From the NCBI RefSeq assembly GCF_002553505.1, contig NZ_PDCP01000036.1:1-61582 (forward strand): a stretch of DNA of 61,582 nt. The letters run 5' to 3'. Positions within the stretch are counted from its first letter, which is position 1. Each line of letters opens with the position of its first letter. The notes below the pieces were generated by a model, which saw only the letters and a list, made by a program, of their open reading frames with translations, did no database searches and had not been told where the DNA came from. This document shows, piece after piece, positions 1-7,883 of the stretch. The DNA comes from Mycolicibacterium agri (GTDB lineage Bacteria > Actinomycetota > Actinomycetes > Mycobacteriales > Mycobacteriaceae). The translations under genes and the position numbers were made by a program.

Positions 1-69
1 ACGGCAACTCCAGCCTTCCCCGGGCGGGGCCACTTCGAACCGCCCAGCCGGGGCCAATTCGAGTTGACA
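1..69. mobile_element. End of an IS21-like insertion sequence (partial)
   Basis: The first 69 bases do not fit the flanking monooxygenase gene. They carry two near-identical 13-base blocks, GGGGCCACTTCGA at 26-38 and GGGGCCAATTCGA at 50-62, 24 bases apart. Read on the minus strand, the segment begins 5'-TGTCAACTCGAATTGGCC at position 69. Insertion sequences of the IS21 family have ends that start with TG and hold repeated internal blocks of this kind. The transposase genes would lie outside the window. Assignment to IS21 is an inference from end structure only. Confidence 0.5.
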
Positions 70-686
70 TAGCCATCGGTCGGCTCAAAGCTGTAGCAGT
101 AGAAGTGGTTTCCCACATCGACCCGGGCGCCGGGATAGGTGTTCTGCCACCACGTGCCGCCGACGCCGGCGTTCTTCTCGATGATCGTGAACGGGATACC
201 GGCCTCCTTCAACCGGATTCCGGCCAACAGCCCGGACTCGCCGCAGCCGATCACCACGACGGGAAACTCGTCGCGCGCCGCCTGAGCCAGCATGGGACTG
301 GCCCGCGCGTCGCGTCCGTCGAGCTCCATCTCCTCGAGCAGCATCGGCACGTACTCCTGCGGCACCGGCTCGCACACCAGCCACTGCATCATCTCGTGCA
401 GCAGTTCGGCGCTGACCGGTTCGGGCTCGGGACATCCGCGGTCGCGGTAGTCGGCGATGATCTCCAGCGCGAGCTTGCGGACCGCGGCCTTGTCCTCTTC
501 GCTCATGAAGCCCTGCACCTCGTTGAGGAACAGGCCGGCCGGCCTGAGGTCGCCGCGGATCAGCTGCGGGTCACCGGACATGTGCACCAGTGACAGCATC
601 AACGTGGGGATGCTGACGTCGGCGAGCGCCGCGGCGATCTCCTCGTCGGGCGTCGTAAACGGCTGCCCGGCATGTGGGTTGCGCAC
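70..686 (-). pseudogene. Baeyer-Villiger/flavin-containing monooxygenase, 5' part, apparently cut by an IS end
   Basis: The gene reads leftward from a GTG at 686-684. It has an N-terminal extension of roughly 140 residues before the FAD-binding Rossmann motif (VVVIGCGESG), then the GGTWWQNTYPGARVD block that is characteristic of class B flavin monooxygenases. The extension resembles that of 4-hydroxyacetophenone-type monooxygenases of about 640 residues. After the sequence FEPTDGY the reading frame enters the IS-like segment and recognisable family sequence stops, so only about 205 residues are native. If the insertion is real, the enzyme lacks its NADPH domain and is inactive. No ATG start is available in frame, which is why the GTG was chosen. 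Confidence 0.6.
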
Positions 687-760
687 GACAGAAGTGCTAC
701 CATCTTCGGCTCTGCGAGCGCAGCCGATTGCCGCGAGGCGAAGTGGGGTACTTGGACCCG

Positions 761-1198
761 GTGAGTGAATCGAACGAGTCCAGTAAGAACCTCGGCCGCC
801 GCCCGGAGGGCGTCAGCGACGACACCGTCGAGGCAGTCGGCAAAGTTTCGGAAGCCCTCGAGTACGTCGACCGCGCCCGCGGCCACCTGTACTCGTTTCA
901 TCAGCTCATGGGCCGCGCCGATCTGCTGCTCGGCGACGCCTGCGACTTGCTGCGCGACGCCGGTCACGGCGAGGTCGCCGACCGGCTGGCCACCGAAATG
1001 GTGGGCCGCAACGTGCTGTACGGGCGGTGGACGTTCCAGATCGTCGAGGACTTCGACGACAACTACTGGTCGGTGTTCCGCGAGCACGAGCATCGGGTGC
1101 GCGACGAGTTGCAGCACGGCGTGCGGCATGTGTTCGAAGCCGAGATGAAGGAGAGGCGGCGCACCAAGGGGCAACCCGGCCACGAGGGGCGGCCGTAG
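761..1198 (+). CDS. Conserved hypothetical protein, 145 aa
   Basis: The start is a GTG at 761 reading VSESNESSKN. The protein is soluble and predicted to be largely helical, with a conserved-looking core (GHLYSFHQLMGRADLLLGDA, then GRNVLYGRWTFQIVEDFDD) and a charged basic tail. The sequence has the character of small conserved actinobacterial proteins of unknown function. I recognise no catalytic motif. It ends 9 bases before the P450 start, so the two are probably cotranscribed, which suggests a role near that oxidation step, but nothing more specific can be said. Confidence 0.7.
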   Translation: MSESNESSKNLGRRPEGVSDDTVEAVGKVSEALEYVDRARGHLYSFHQLMGRADLLLGDACDLLRDAGHGEVADRLATEMVGRNVLYGRWTFQIVEDFDDNYWSVFREHEHRVRDELQHGVRHVFEAEMKERRRTKGQPGHEGRP

Positions 1199-1207
1199 AC
1201 TTCCGGT

Positions 1208-2488
1208 GTGGGTATCGCGACCCGGGTGAACGGCGCTGTTCCACCCGATGTGGCACTATCCGAGATCGACCTCGGCTCCTGGGATTTCTGGGGGCTCGAC
1301 GACGACATCCGCGACGGCGCGTTCGCGACGCTGCGCCGGGAGGCGCCGATCTCGTTTCACGAGGCGTTCATCGACCCGGAGTTCGCCCCCGGCGCCGGCC
1401 ATTGGGCGCTGACCCGCTACGACGACGTCTTCTACGCCAGCCGACACCCCGAGATCTTCAGCTCGGCGTCCGGCATCACGATCGGCGACCAGAAGCCCGA
1501 GCTGAGTGAGTATTTCGGCTCGATGATCGCGATGGACGACCCGCGCCACACCCGGCTGCGCAACATCGTGCGCAGCGCGTTCACGCCGCGGGTGCTGGCA
1601 ATGGTCGAGGACTCGGTGCGCGACCGGGCCCGACGGCTGGTGCACGACATGGCCGCGAACAACCCTGATGGCACCGGCGAGATCGTCGCCGACCTGGCGG
1701 GGCCGCTGCCGCTGCAGATCATCTGCGACATGATGGGCATCCCCGAGGAGGACCATCAGCAGGTCTTCCACTGGACCAACGTCATCCTGGGGTTCGGCGA
1801 CCCCGACATCGCCACCGACTACGGGGAGTTCTTCCAGGTCGCCGTGGACATCGGCGGCTATGCCACCGCGCTGGCCGACGACCGTAGAAGCAACCCGCGC
1901 GAAGACCTGACCACCAGCCTGGTGCAGGCCGAGGTCGACGGCGAGCGGCTCACCAGTGCCGAGGTGGCGTCGTTCTTCATCCTGCTCGTGGTGGCGGGCA
2001 ACGAGACCACGCGCAACGCCATCAGCCACGGTGTGCTGGCGATGAGCCGCTACCCCGACCAGCGGGCGGACTGGTGGGCCAACTACCAGGAGGTGGCGCC
2101 GACGGCGGTCGAGGAGATCGTGCGGTGGGCCTCGCCGGTCGCCTACATGCGCCGCACCACCACCCGTGACGTCGAACTCGGCGGGGTGAAGATGGCCGCG
2201 GGTGACAAGGTCACGTTGTGGTACGGCTCGGCCAACCGCGACGAGTCGAAGTTCGCCGACCCGTGGACGTTCGACGTGCGCCGCCATCCCAACCCGCATG
2301 TCGGCTTCGGCGGCGGCGGCGCGCATTTCTGCCTCGGCGCCAACCTCGCGCGACGCGAGATCACCGTCGCGTTCGAGGAGTTGCACCGTCAGGTGCCCGA
2401 CATCACCGCCACCGAAGAGCCGGATCGGCTGCACTCGGCCTTCATCCACGGCATCAAGCGCCTGCCCGTTGCGTGGACCCCGCGCTGA
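1208..2488 (+). CDS. Cytochrome P450, 426 aa
   Basis: This is a complete bacterial P450 that would use ferredoxin-delivered electrons to monooxygenate a substrate. The I-helix oxygen-activation motif AGNETTRN lies at residues 263-270, the K-helix ExxR (EIVR) at about 303-306, and the heme loop FGGGGAHFCLG ends with the heme-ligating Cys375. The sequence around MRRTTTRDVELGG and the heme loop resembles the mycobacterial steroid/branched-lipid clade (CYP124/125/142 relatives), but I cannot name the CYP family. The start is GTG at 1208. It is not obviously CYP140, which M. tuberculosis carries near this locus. The likely redox partner, a ferredoxin reductase, is at 35355-36590, not adjacent. Confidence 0.9.
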   Translation: MGIATRVNGAVPPDVALSEIDLGSWDFWGLDDDIRDGAFATLRREAPISFHEAFIDPEFAPGAGHWALTRYDDVFYASRHPEIFSSASGITIGDQKPELSEYFGSMIAMDDPRHTRLRNIVRSAFTPRVLAMVEDSVRDRARRLVHDMAANNPDGTGEIVADLAGPLPLQIICDMMGIPEEDHQQVFHWTNVILGFGDPDIATDYGEFFQVAVDIGGYATALADDRRSNPREDLTTSLVQAEVDGERLTSAEVASFFILLVVAGNETTRNAISHGVLAMSRYPDQRADWWANYQEVAPTAVEEIVRWASPVAYMRRTTTRDVELGGVKMAAGDKVTLWYGSANRDESKFADPWTFDVRRHPNPHVGFGGGGAHFCLGANLARREITVAFEELHRQVPDITATEEPDRLHSAFIHGIKRLPVAWTPR

Positions 2489-2579
2489 TCGCCGCCTCCG
2501 CGTAGCCGCCAGCGCTCAACCTTGTACAGAAAATGAGCCGCAGACCGTACAGGGACGAGCGCTCACGGCGGCGGGGCTG

Positions 2580-3005
2580 CTATTCGACGATCAGCGTGCC
2601 CTTCATCGACGGGTGATACACGCAGTAGAACGGGTACTCGCCGGGCTGCGTCGGCGCAGTGAACGTTCCCTTCTGCTGACCGTCGACGTGCGTGTCGAAC
2701 ATGCCCTCGGCTTGCGACGTCACGGAATGCTCGACCGAATCGTTGTTGGCGACGCGGACCTCGGCGCCGGGCGCGACCGTGATCGGCTCACCGAACGCCA
2801 TGTTTTCGATGGTGATCGTCGCGGCGTCGGCCGCGGCCGTGCTGTCGTCTTGCGGCGCAACCGGCGATTCAGCCGATTCGGTTGCCGTTGCGGCGTTCGT
2901 GGCTTCGCCGCCGTTGCTCGATCCGCCGTTGCCCGATCCTCCGCATGCCGTGCCGATCGCCACGATGACCGCCGAAGCAGCCACCAGCATCGCGATTTTC
3001 TTCAT
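2580..3005 (-). CDS. Cupredoxin (plastocyanin/azurin-like) lipoprotein, 141 aa
   Basis: An N-terminal signal peptide ends in a lipobox with Cys21 (GTAC), followed by a low-complexity Gly/Ser/Ala linker to about residue 60. The C-terminal domain has the type-1 copper ligand pattern: His93 (VEHS), then Cys128, His131 and Met134 in YCVYHPSM. The protein is therefore a membrane-anchored extracytoplasmic blue-copper electron carrier. Its partner is unknown. The gene faces the P450 gene tail-to-tail with 91 bases between them. Confidence 0.85.
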   Translation of the reverse strand: MKKIAMLVAASAVIVAIGTACGGSGNGGSSNGGEATNAATATESAESPVAPQDDSTAAADAATITIENMAFGEPITVAPGAEVRVANNDSVEHSVTSQAEGMFDTHVDGQQKGTFTAPTQPGEYPFYCVYHPSMKGTLIVE

Positions 3006-3378
3006 CCGCGCCCCCTTACTCGATCTGTTCGTCCATACGCGACACGAATCGCGGCCCGAACTGGTTCAGCCGAGGCAAAAATCAGTTCTGCCCGTCGACG
3101 GTGAACAGGCGATGAAAAGTCGTTGAACAGGCACAGCGTCACGGCGAGGAAGCCAGCGGGCAGCCAGATCGCGCGCACACCTCAGACCTCGGTCGAGGAG
3201 CAGACTGCCGTACACGGCGTGACGGGCCTGCGCCCTGTTTCTTGGTCAGGACGTCCGTGGGCCGACTCCATGAACCGCATCAGGCCGCCGACATTGCGGA
3301 ACCGGTGAACGGAAATATCCGGCTGGCAACGAGATACGGGTGAGACAGGACGACAGCTCGACCCGCTCGGCCCGTCGC
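3006..3378. other. Intergenic spacer, no gene supported
   Basis: About 370 bases separate the cupredoxin start from the stop of the dienelactone-hydrolase gene. A 9-base direct repeat TGAACAGGC occurs at 3102-3110 and 3124-3132. A 61-codon plus-strand frame at 3123-3308 has no convincing start context or recognisable motif. The segment must hold the cupredoxin promoter, but I cannot place its boxes. Confidence 0.5.
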
Positions 3379-4314
3379 TCAGCCCACGTATCTGGTGAAC
3401 CAGTCCTGCACGCGGCGCCACGCGTCGGCGCTGGCGGCGGCGTTGTAGCGTTCGGGGTTGGTGTCGTTGAAGAACGCGTGGTTGGCGTCGGGCTCGGTGA
3501 TCAACTCGTGCACCAGACCCGCCTTCTCCAGCGCCGCCCGCGCGGTGGGTTCGGTCTTGTTCACCCGCTCGTCGAGTGCGCCGTAGAACGCCAGCACCGC
3601 AACGTCTTTCGAGCCGGAGAAGTCCGGATTGTCTGGCGTCGGCCCGTAGAACGGCACCGCCGCGGCGAGTTCGGGCGAGCCCGCGGCCAGCAGGCGCCAG
3701 ACCAGCCCGCCGCCCATGCAGAAGCCGACCGCCGCGATCTTCTTGTCCGGCACGCGTCGTTGCAGTTCACCGATGCCGGACTTGAGGTTCGCGATGAACT
3801 CCTCGTCTCCGATGTTGCCCAGCGCCGCCGTGGCCTCGGCAGGATCGGCGAATTTGGCGGTGCCGCCCTGACCCGACAGCAGGTCGATGGCCAGCGCCGA
3901 GTAGCCGATCCCGGCGAAGCGGCCCGCCACCGAACGCACCCAGTCGTTGAGACCCTTGTTCTCGTGGATGACGAGCACACCGCCGCGAGGGTCGGGTGCT
4001 TCGGCCCACGCCGCCTGCAGTTCGCCCTGCGGGCCCGCCCAGGTGATCGGCGTGGTCGGTAGCGTCTTGTCCGATCCGGGCGGCGGTCCGCTCGCCTCGG
4101 TCGTTTCACTGGTCGTCGCCGCCTCCGTCGGTGAGGCGGTCTCCTCCGTCGTCGTTTCCTGTCTGTTTTCGGCGCAGGCCGCGATCAACGAACTCGCCGC
4201 CGCGGTGCCCACCCCCAGCAGGGCCAGCCGGCGCAGCGCCTCCCGCCTGGACAGCAGCCCTTCGACATGGTCGGTCGCGATTTCCTCGGCAATGTACCGC
4301 TGTAATGGAGTCAC
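3379..4314 (-). CDS. Dienelactone-hydrolase family lipoprotein, 311 aa
   Basis: This alpha/beta hydrolase is of the carboxymethylenebutenolidase type. The start is the GTG at 4314 (VTPLQRYIAEEIA); the frame stays open further upstream but that part overlaps the divergent SDR and is not coding. Residues 22-47 form a twin-arginine-like signal (SRREALRRLALLGVG) with lipobox Cys47, then a Thr/Glu-rich linker to about residue 80. The catalytic triad is visible as Cys in GFCMGGG, Asp in GALDERV and His in NHAFFND. The enzyme would act outside the membrane on lactone or ester substrates. It is divergent from the SDR at 4402. Confidence 0.85.
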   Translation of the reverse strand: MTPLQRYIAEEIATDHVEGLLSRREALRRLALLGVGTAAASSLIAACAENRQETTTEETASPTEAATTSETTEASGPPPGSDKTLPTTPITWAGPQGELQAAWAEAPDPRGGVLVIHENKGLNDWVRSVAGRFAGIGYSALAIDLLSGQGGTAKFADPAEATAALGNIGDEEFIANLKSGIGELQRRVPDKKIAAVGFCMGGGLVWRLLAAGSPELAAAVPFYGPTPDNPDFSGSKDVAVLAFYGALDERVNKTEPTARAALEKAGLVHELITEPDANHAFFNDTNPERYNAAASADAWRRVQDWFTRYVG

Positions 4315-4351
4315 CTTGGCGAGTATGCGCCTGAATGCCGGTGTCGGGTAG

Positions 4352-4402
4352 GCGCTTCGAAGAAGGAGCAAGCGCTTCGAGATAAGGGGGATACTCGAAG
4401 CG
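4352..4402. promoter_or_regulatory. Three copies of CGCTTCGA in a divergent promoter
   Basis: GCGCTTCGA occurs at 4352-4360 and 4372-4380 in direct orientation, and its complement TCGAAGCG at 4395-4402. The last two copies form an inverted repeat with 8-base perfect arms and a 14-base spacer. They lie between the divergent starts of the hydrolase (4314) and the SDR (4402), so they are a candidate operator controlling both. No regulator gene is adjacent. Confidence 0.4.
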
Positions 4403-5322
4403 TGACGTGGACGCCGCAAGTCGATGCGCTGCGTGGCCGGGTGGCCGTGGTGGCCGGGGCGACCAGAGGCGCGGGCCGCGGTATTGCCGCTGCGCTCGGC
4501 GAGGCGGGCGCGACGGTGGTGTGCACCGGCCGCAGCTCGATGTCGGGCAACACCACATCCGATTACGACAGACCCGAAACCATCGAGGAGACAGCCGCTC
4601 TCGTCGACGAGCTCGGCGGCGAGGGCGTGGCCATGCAGGTCGACCACCTCAACGCGGGCGAGGTGCGCGCGCTCGCCCACCGCATCCGCGGTGACTACGG
4701 CAGGCTCGACATACTCGTCAACGACATCTGGGGCGCCGAGGTGCTCAAGGGGCCCCCGCCGACGTGGAACCGGCCGATCTGGGAACACGACCTCGGCGAC
4801 GGGCTGCGCATCCTGCGGCTTGGCATCGACACGCACCTGATCACCAGCCACTGCCTGCACCCGCTGTTGGCAGAACGGCCGGGCGGGCTGCTGATCGAGG
4901 TCACCGACGGCACCCGGGAGTACAACGAGCACAACTTCCGGCTCTCGGTGTTCTACGACCTCGCCAAGGCCGCTGTGAACCGGTTGGCGTTCGCGCACGG
5001 ACACGAACTGCAGCCCTACGGCGGCACGGCCGTCGCCGTCACGCCGGGGTGGTTGCGTTCGGAGATGATGCTCGACAACTACGGCGTCACGGAGCCCGAT
5101 TGGCAGCGGGCGCTCGACCCCGACCGCGGCGGCGGCCTGCCGACGGCGCCGCCGGGCTTCGCGCAGTCGGAGTCACCGCGCTACGTCGGCAGGGGCGTGG
5201 TCGCGATCGCCGCCGATCCCGACCGGGCGCGCTGGAATCAGCGCTCGGTCACCTCGGCAGACCTCGCCCGCGAGTACGGCTTCACTGACATCGACGGCCG
5301 CCAACCCGACAGCTGGAGCTGA
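4402..5322 (+). CDS. SDR-family oxidoreductase, 306 aa
   Basis: This is a short-chain dehydrogenase with the nucleotide-binding motif GATRGAGRG near residues 19-27 and the catalytic YDLAK (Tyr-x-x-x-Lys) preceded by a Ser/Thr-containing strand. It is longer than a classical SDR (about 250 aa), with an insertion after the NDIWG region and a C-terminal tail. The start is GTG at 4402. Cofactor and substrate cannot be read with certainty. It is followed after 78 bases by an NTF2-fold protein, so the two may act on one substrate. Confidence 0.85.
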   Translation: MTWTPQVDALRGRVAVVAGATRGAGRGIAAALGEAGATVVCTGRSSMSGNTTSDYDRPETIEETAALVDELGGEGVAMQVDHLNAGEVRALAHRIRGDYGRLDILVNDIWGAEVLKGPPPTWNRPIWEHDLGDGLRILRLGIDTHLITSHCLHPLLAERPGGLLIEVTDGTREYNEHNFRLSVFYDLAKAAVNRLAFAHGHELQPYGGTAVAVTPGWLRSEMMLDNYGVTEPDWQRALDPDRGGGLPTAPPGFAQSESPRYVGRGVVAIAADPDRARWNQRSVTSADLAREYGFTDIDGRQPDSWS

Positions 5323-5400
5323 GCGGTCTGCGTGGATGCGTCGAGTAGACAACTTTTCAATAGTGTTGACTTCGCGACATCCCGGCTGTTCGATGGGCGA

Positions 5401-5844
5401 ATGTCTGTCGAGGAAACCGTTCGCGGCATGTGGAAAGCCCTGTCCGACCGCGACTGGGAACTGGTCAAGGCCTACCTGTCCGACGACTGCATCTATCTCG
5501 ACATGCCGGTGGGGCCGACGGCCGCGGCACGGGGTCCCGACGACATCGTCAAACGGCTGAAGATCGGGCTCGAACCGTTGACCGACTACCAGAACTTCCC
5601 CGGCCTGATGCTCGACAACGGCATCGACGTGATGTACGAGCATTCCGAGGAATGGCGTTGGCCCACAGGTGAATCGGCGGCGCTGAATTTCGTCTCCGTG
5701 CACCGCGTGGTGGGCGGCAAGATCACCTTGTGGAAGGACTACTGGGACATGGGCGCGCTGGCCAACCACGCGCCGCCGAACTGGCTGGATGATTTCGCCA
5801 ACGCCGACATGTCCTGGATGTTTGACGCCACCGGGCTGGTTTAG
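5401..5844 (+). CDS. NTF2-like (SnoaL / limonene-epoxide-hydrolase fold) protein, 147 aa
   Basis: The chosen start is the ATG at 5401 (MSVEETVRGMWKALSDRDWE). An in-frame upstream extension to 5332 exists but adds 23 residues that do not look like the family. The cone-shaped NTF2 fold is suggested by the N-terminal helix, the WELVKAYLSDDCIYLDMP segment and the C-terminal FVSVHRVVGGKITLWKDYWD strand. Members hydrate epoxides or isomerise ketosteroids, or have no enzymatic role. A TTGACT at 5363 lies in a plausible -35 position. It follows the SDR in the same direction. Confidence 0.75.
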   Translation: MSVEETVRGMWKALSDRDWELVKAYLSDDCIYLDMPVGPTAAARGPDDIVKRLKIGLEPLTDYQNFPGLMLDNGIDVMYEHSEEWRWPTGESAALNFVSVHRVVGGKITLWKDYWDMGALANHAPPNWLDDFANADMSWMFDATGLV

Positions 5845-5850
5845 GGGTTT

Positions 5851-7212
5851 TCAGACGCTCCAGGCCATGCGGAACTTCTCGGCGAGATCGTCGGGCCCGA
5901 GATGGCCGTATGTCTCGTGCTCGTAGCGGCGCACCGCCACCGTGGCGTCGACGGGGGCGTCGCCGAGGATGCCGCGGATGAGACTCGATTTGTCGAGCCG
6001 GTCGAGCACCTCGGACTGCTGCGTCGGCAACACCGTGACGCCGATTTCGCTGCGCTGTTGATCGGACAGCGAGGACGGGTCGACGGCGGTCTCCTTCGGC
6101 AACGTCAGCTTGCGCTCGATGCCGTCGAGCGCAAGGCCGAGGATGGTCGCGGTTGCCAGATATGGATTGGCCGACGGGTCGATCATCTTGACCTCGACGT
6201 TGGCGCCCAGCGGGTTGCTGCCCCCGCCGATCAGGAAACGCACTGCGGCTTCACGGTTTTCGGTGCCCCAACACAGGTTTGCGCCCGACCAGTGGCCCGG
6301 CTGCATGCGCAGGCCGGACAGGATGGAACCGCACAGCATTCCCTGGGCTTCGCCCAGACCGGCGACCAGGCCTGCGATCGCCGACTCCCCTTCCGATGTC
6401 ATGCCGTGCGCGCCGCTGCTGTCGGAGAACAGCGGCGTCTTGCCCCTCTTCAGTGAGATGTGTTGGTGTGCACCCGATCCCACGCTTCCGGCGAACGGTA
6501 CCGGGGACAGGCTGACGCGCATCCCGTAACGCCTGGCCACCCGGCCGACGATGACCCGCATCAACACGAGGTGGTCCGCGGCCGCGATCGGCGACTGCGG
6601 CGTCAGCGAGATCTCGAACTGGTTGCGCCCGTACTCGGGGTGGCACTGCTCGACGGAGACGCCCGAACTGGTCGCCGCATTGATGACGTCGCGCACGAAA
6701 CCCTCGTGCTCGAGGATCCCGGCCAGCCCGTACTGCGCCCACAGATGTGACGGCAGTTGGCTACCGTCGGGCGCGACGAGCACGAATTCCATCTCGTGGC
6801 CGACGAGCGCGGTGAGCCCGGCATCTTCGAGGCGACGCTCGACCCTGGCCAGTGCTCCGCGGCTGCAGTAGGGGTCGGGTTGGCCGTCCTGGTCGAAGAA
6901 ACCGCCTGGTGCCCAGGCGAATCCGTCGCCGAGAATGCGCAGCGTGCCGAGATCGATGCGGATCCGCTGATCGCCGACCACGCCGGTGGCGTCGCTGAAC
7001 ACGATGCCGGTTTGGTCAATGGTGAAGACGTGCCACACGGGACTGGCGCCCAACCCGGGATCGGCGAACGCGCCCATCTTGCGAAGCGGTATGGCTTTGG
7101 CATGCGTGAGCCCGGCCGGGTTGACGACCGTTCCGATGAGGGTGTTGACCCCGTCGGACTCGAGTTGGGCGATGGCTGCTGCGGCGAGAGGTTTGGCTGA
7201 CGGTGAAGTCAC
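5851..7212 (-). CDS. glnA3: Glutamine-synthetase-like enzyme (GlnA3 type), 453 aa
   Basis: A glutamine-synthetase fold protein starts from GTG at 7212. Visible family features are the metal-binding segment GHEMEFVL, the GAHQHISL histidine motif and the NREAAVRF segment near the active site. Its position next to an Rv1877-like transporter and bfrA matches M. tuberculosis glnA3 (Rv1878, about 450 aa). Relatives in Streptomyces act as gamma-glutamylpolyamine synthetases rather than in primary ammonia assimilation, so a role in polyamine or amine glutamylation is likely but not proven. It lies 29 bases downstream of the CMD-family gene and is probably in one operon with it. Confidence 0.85.
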   Translation of the reverse strand: MTSPSAKPLAAAAIAQLESDGVNTLIGTVVNPAGLTHAKAIPLRKMGAFADPGLGASPVWHVFTIDQTGIVFSDATGVVGDQRIRIDLGTLRILGDGFAWAPGGFFDQDGQPDPYCSRGALARVERRLEDAGLTALVGHEMEFVLVAPDGSQLPSHLWAQYGLAGILEHEGFVRDVINAATSSGVSVEQCHPEYGRNQFEISLTPQSPIAAADHLVLMRVIVGRVARRYGMRVSLSPVPFAGSVGSGAHQHISLKRGKTPLFSDSSGAHGMTSEGESAIAGLVAGLGEAQGMLCGSILSGLRMQPGHWSGANLCWGTENREAAVRFLIGGGSNPLGANVEVKMIDPSANPYLATATILGLALDGIERKLTLPKETAVDPSSLSDQQRSEIGVTVLPTQQSEVLDRLDKSSLIRGILGDAPVDATVAVRRYEHETYGHLGPDDLAEKFRMAWSV

Positions 7213-7241
7213 AGGGCCATTGTTCCACTAGTGCGGCGCGC

Positions 7242-7724
7242 TCACAGCGTGATCTTGCATGCCTGGCCGATGTCGAGCGTGCGCAGCATTCGGCCCATGC
7301 CCAACCACAGCGCACACGACAGCGCCAGATCGGCCATCAGTTCGTCGCTGAAATGCTCGCGGGCGCGCTGCCAGAAGTCCTCGTCGTCGCGCAGTCCGGT
7401 GTGGTCGCTGGCGAAGCGCTCGGCGAACTCCGCCGCAATGCGCTCCTGCTCGCTGTAGCCCGGCCAGGTCCGCCACTGCGCCGCGTGGTCGTAGAGGTCT
7501 TCGTCGACACCGGCCGCGACACCGTCGGAGTCGCGGGTGTTCTGGCACACCACACATTCGTTGGACAGGGCGATCACCATGCGCGCCAGCTCCCTGACCC
7601 GCATCGGCAGCCGGTTCTTCTGGTAGACGGCGTTGGTGAACGCCAGTAGCCCGGACCCGATGTCGGGCGACTTCACCGCCCAGGCGGCTGCGTCGTCGTC
7701 AGCGAAGTCTCCAATGCGGCTCAT
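7242..7724 (-). CDS. Carboxymuconolactone-decarboxylase/AhpD-like protein, 160 aa
   Basis: The protein is an all-helical CMD-family member with a CxxC pair (Cys57 and Cys60 in NECVVCQNTR), which in AhpD-type proteins gives thiol peroxidase-supporting activity. The start is ATG at 7724 (MSRIGDFAD); an in-frame extension to 7763 would run into the operator. A KstR-like box lies 32 bases upstream. It is probably cotranscribed with glnA3. Confidence 0.8.
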   Translation of the reverse strand: MSRIGDFADDDAAAWAVKSPDIGSGLLAFTNAVYQKNRLPMRVRELARMVIALSNECVVCQNTRDSDGVAAGVDEDLYDHAAQWRTWPGYSEQERIAAEFAERFASDHTGLRDDEDFWQRAREHFSDELMADLALSCALWLGMGRMLRTLDIGQACKITL

Positions 7725-7755
7725 GGCCGGAATCGTACGCCCGGCCACACTGAAT

Positions 7756-7769
7756 TGGAACACGTTCTA
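7756..7769. promoter_or_regulatory. KstR-like operator TGGAACACGTTCTA
   Basis: The 14-mer fits the KstR consensus TnnAACnnGTTnnA at every fixed position and extends to the preferred GAAC-N2-GTTC core. It lies immediately upstream of the CMD-family gene. KstR is the TetR-family repressor of the mycobacterial cholesterol regulon. About one match to the minimal consensus is expected by chance in a window of this size, but the promoter position and extended core raise confidence. Confidence 0.55.
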
Positions 7770-7774
7770 GAAAT

Positions 7775-7795
7775 GGGGGCGCAGGACCAGCCCCC
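7775..7795. terminator. GGGGGC/GCCCCC hairpin
   Basis: A 6-base perfect stem (7775-7780 with 7790-7795) stands between the stop of the exporter gene (7884, minus) and the promoter of the CMD gene. It could end transcription of the exporter. There is no T run, as usual in mycobacteria. Confidence 0.35.
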
Positions 7796-7883
7796 TGGGG
7801 TGACGCGCGAACCCGACCTTTTGGCGCGACCTACTCGCACTTTTCCTGCGAAATGTCGGTTTGGGCGTTGAAGGGTGCGGGGG

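Noticed and set aside
1208..2488. Naming the P450 CYP140 from gene neighbourhood
   Set aside because: The N-terminal sequence does not resemble what I recall of CYP140; the heme loop points to the CYP124/125/142 side.
3123..3308. 61-codon plus-strand frame in the 3-kb spacer
   Set aside because: No ribosome site, no motif and no conserved neighbour relation; length is within chance for this GC content.
4315..5004. Upstream extension of the dienelactone-hydrolase frame
   Set aside because: It lies antisense to the clear SDR gene and has no family sequence; the signal peptide begins at the GTG at 4314.
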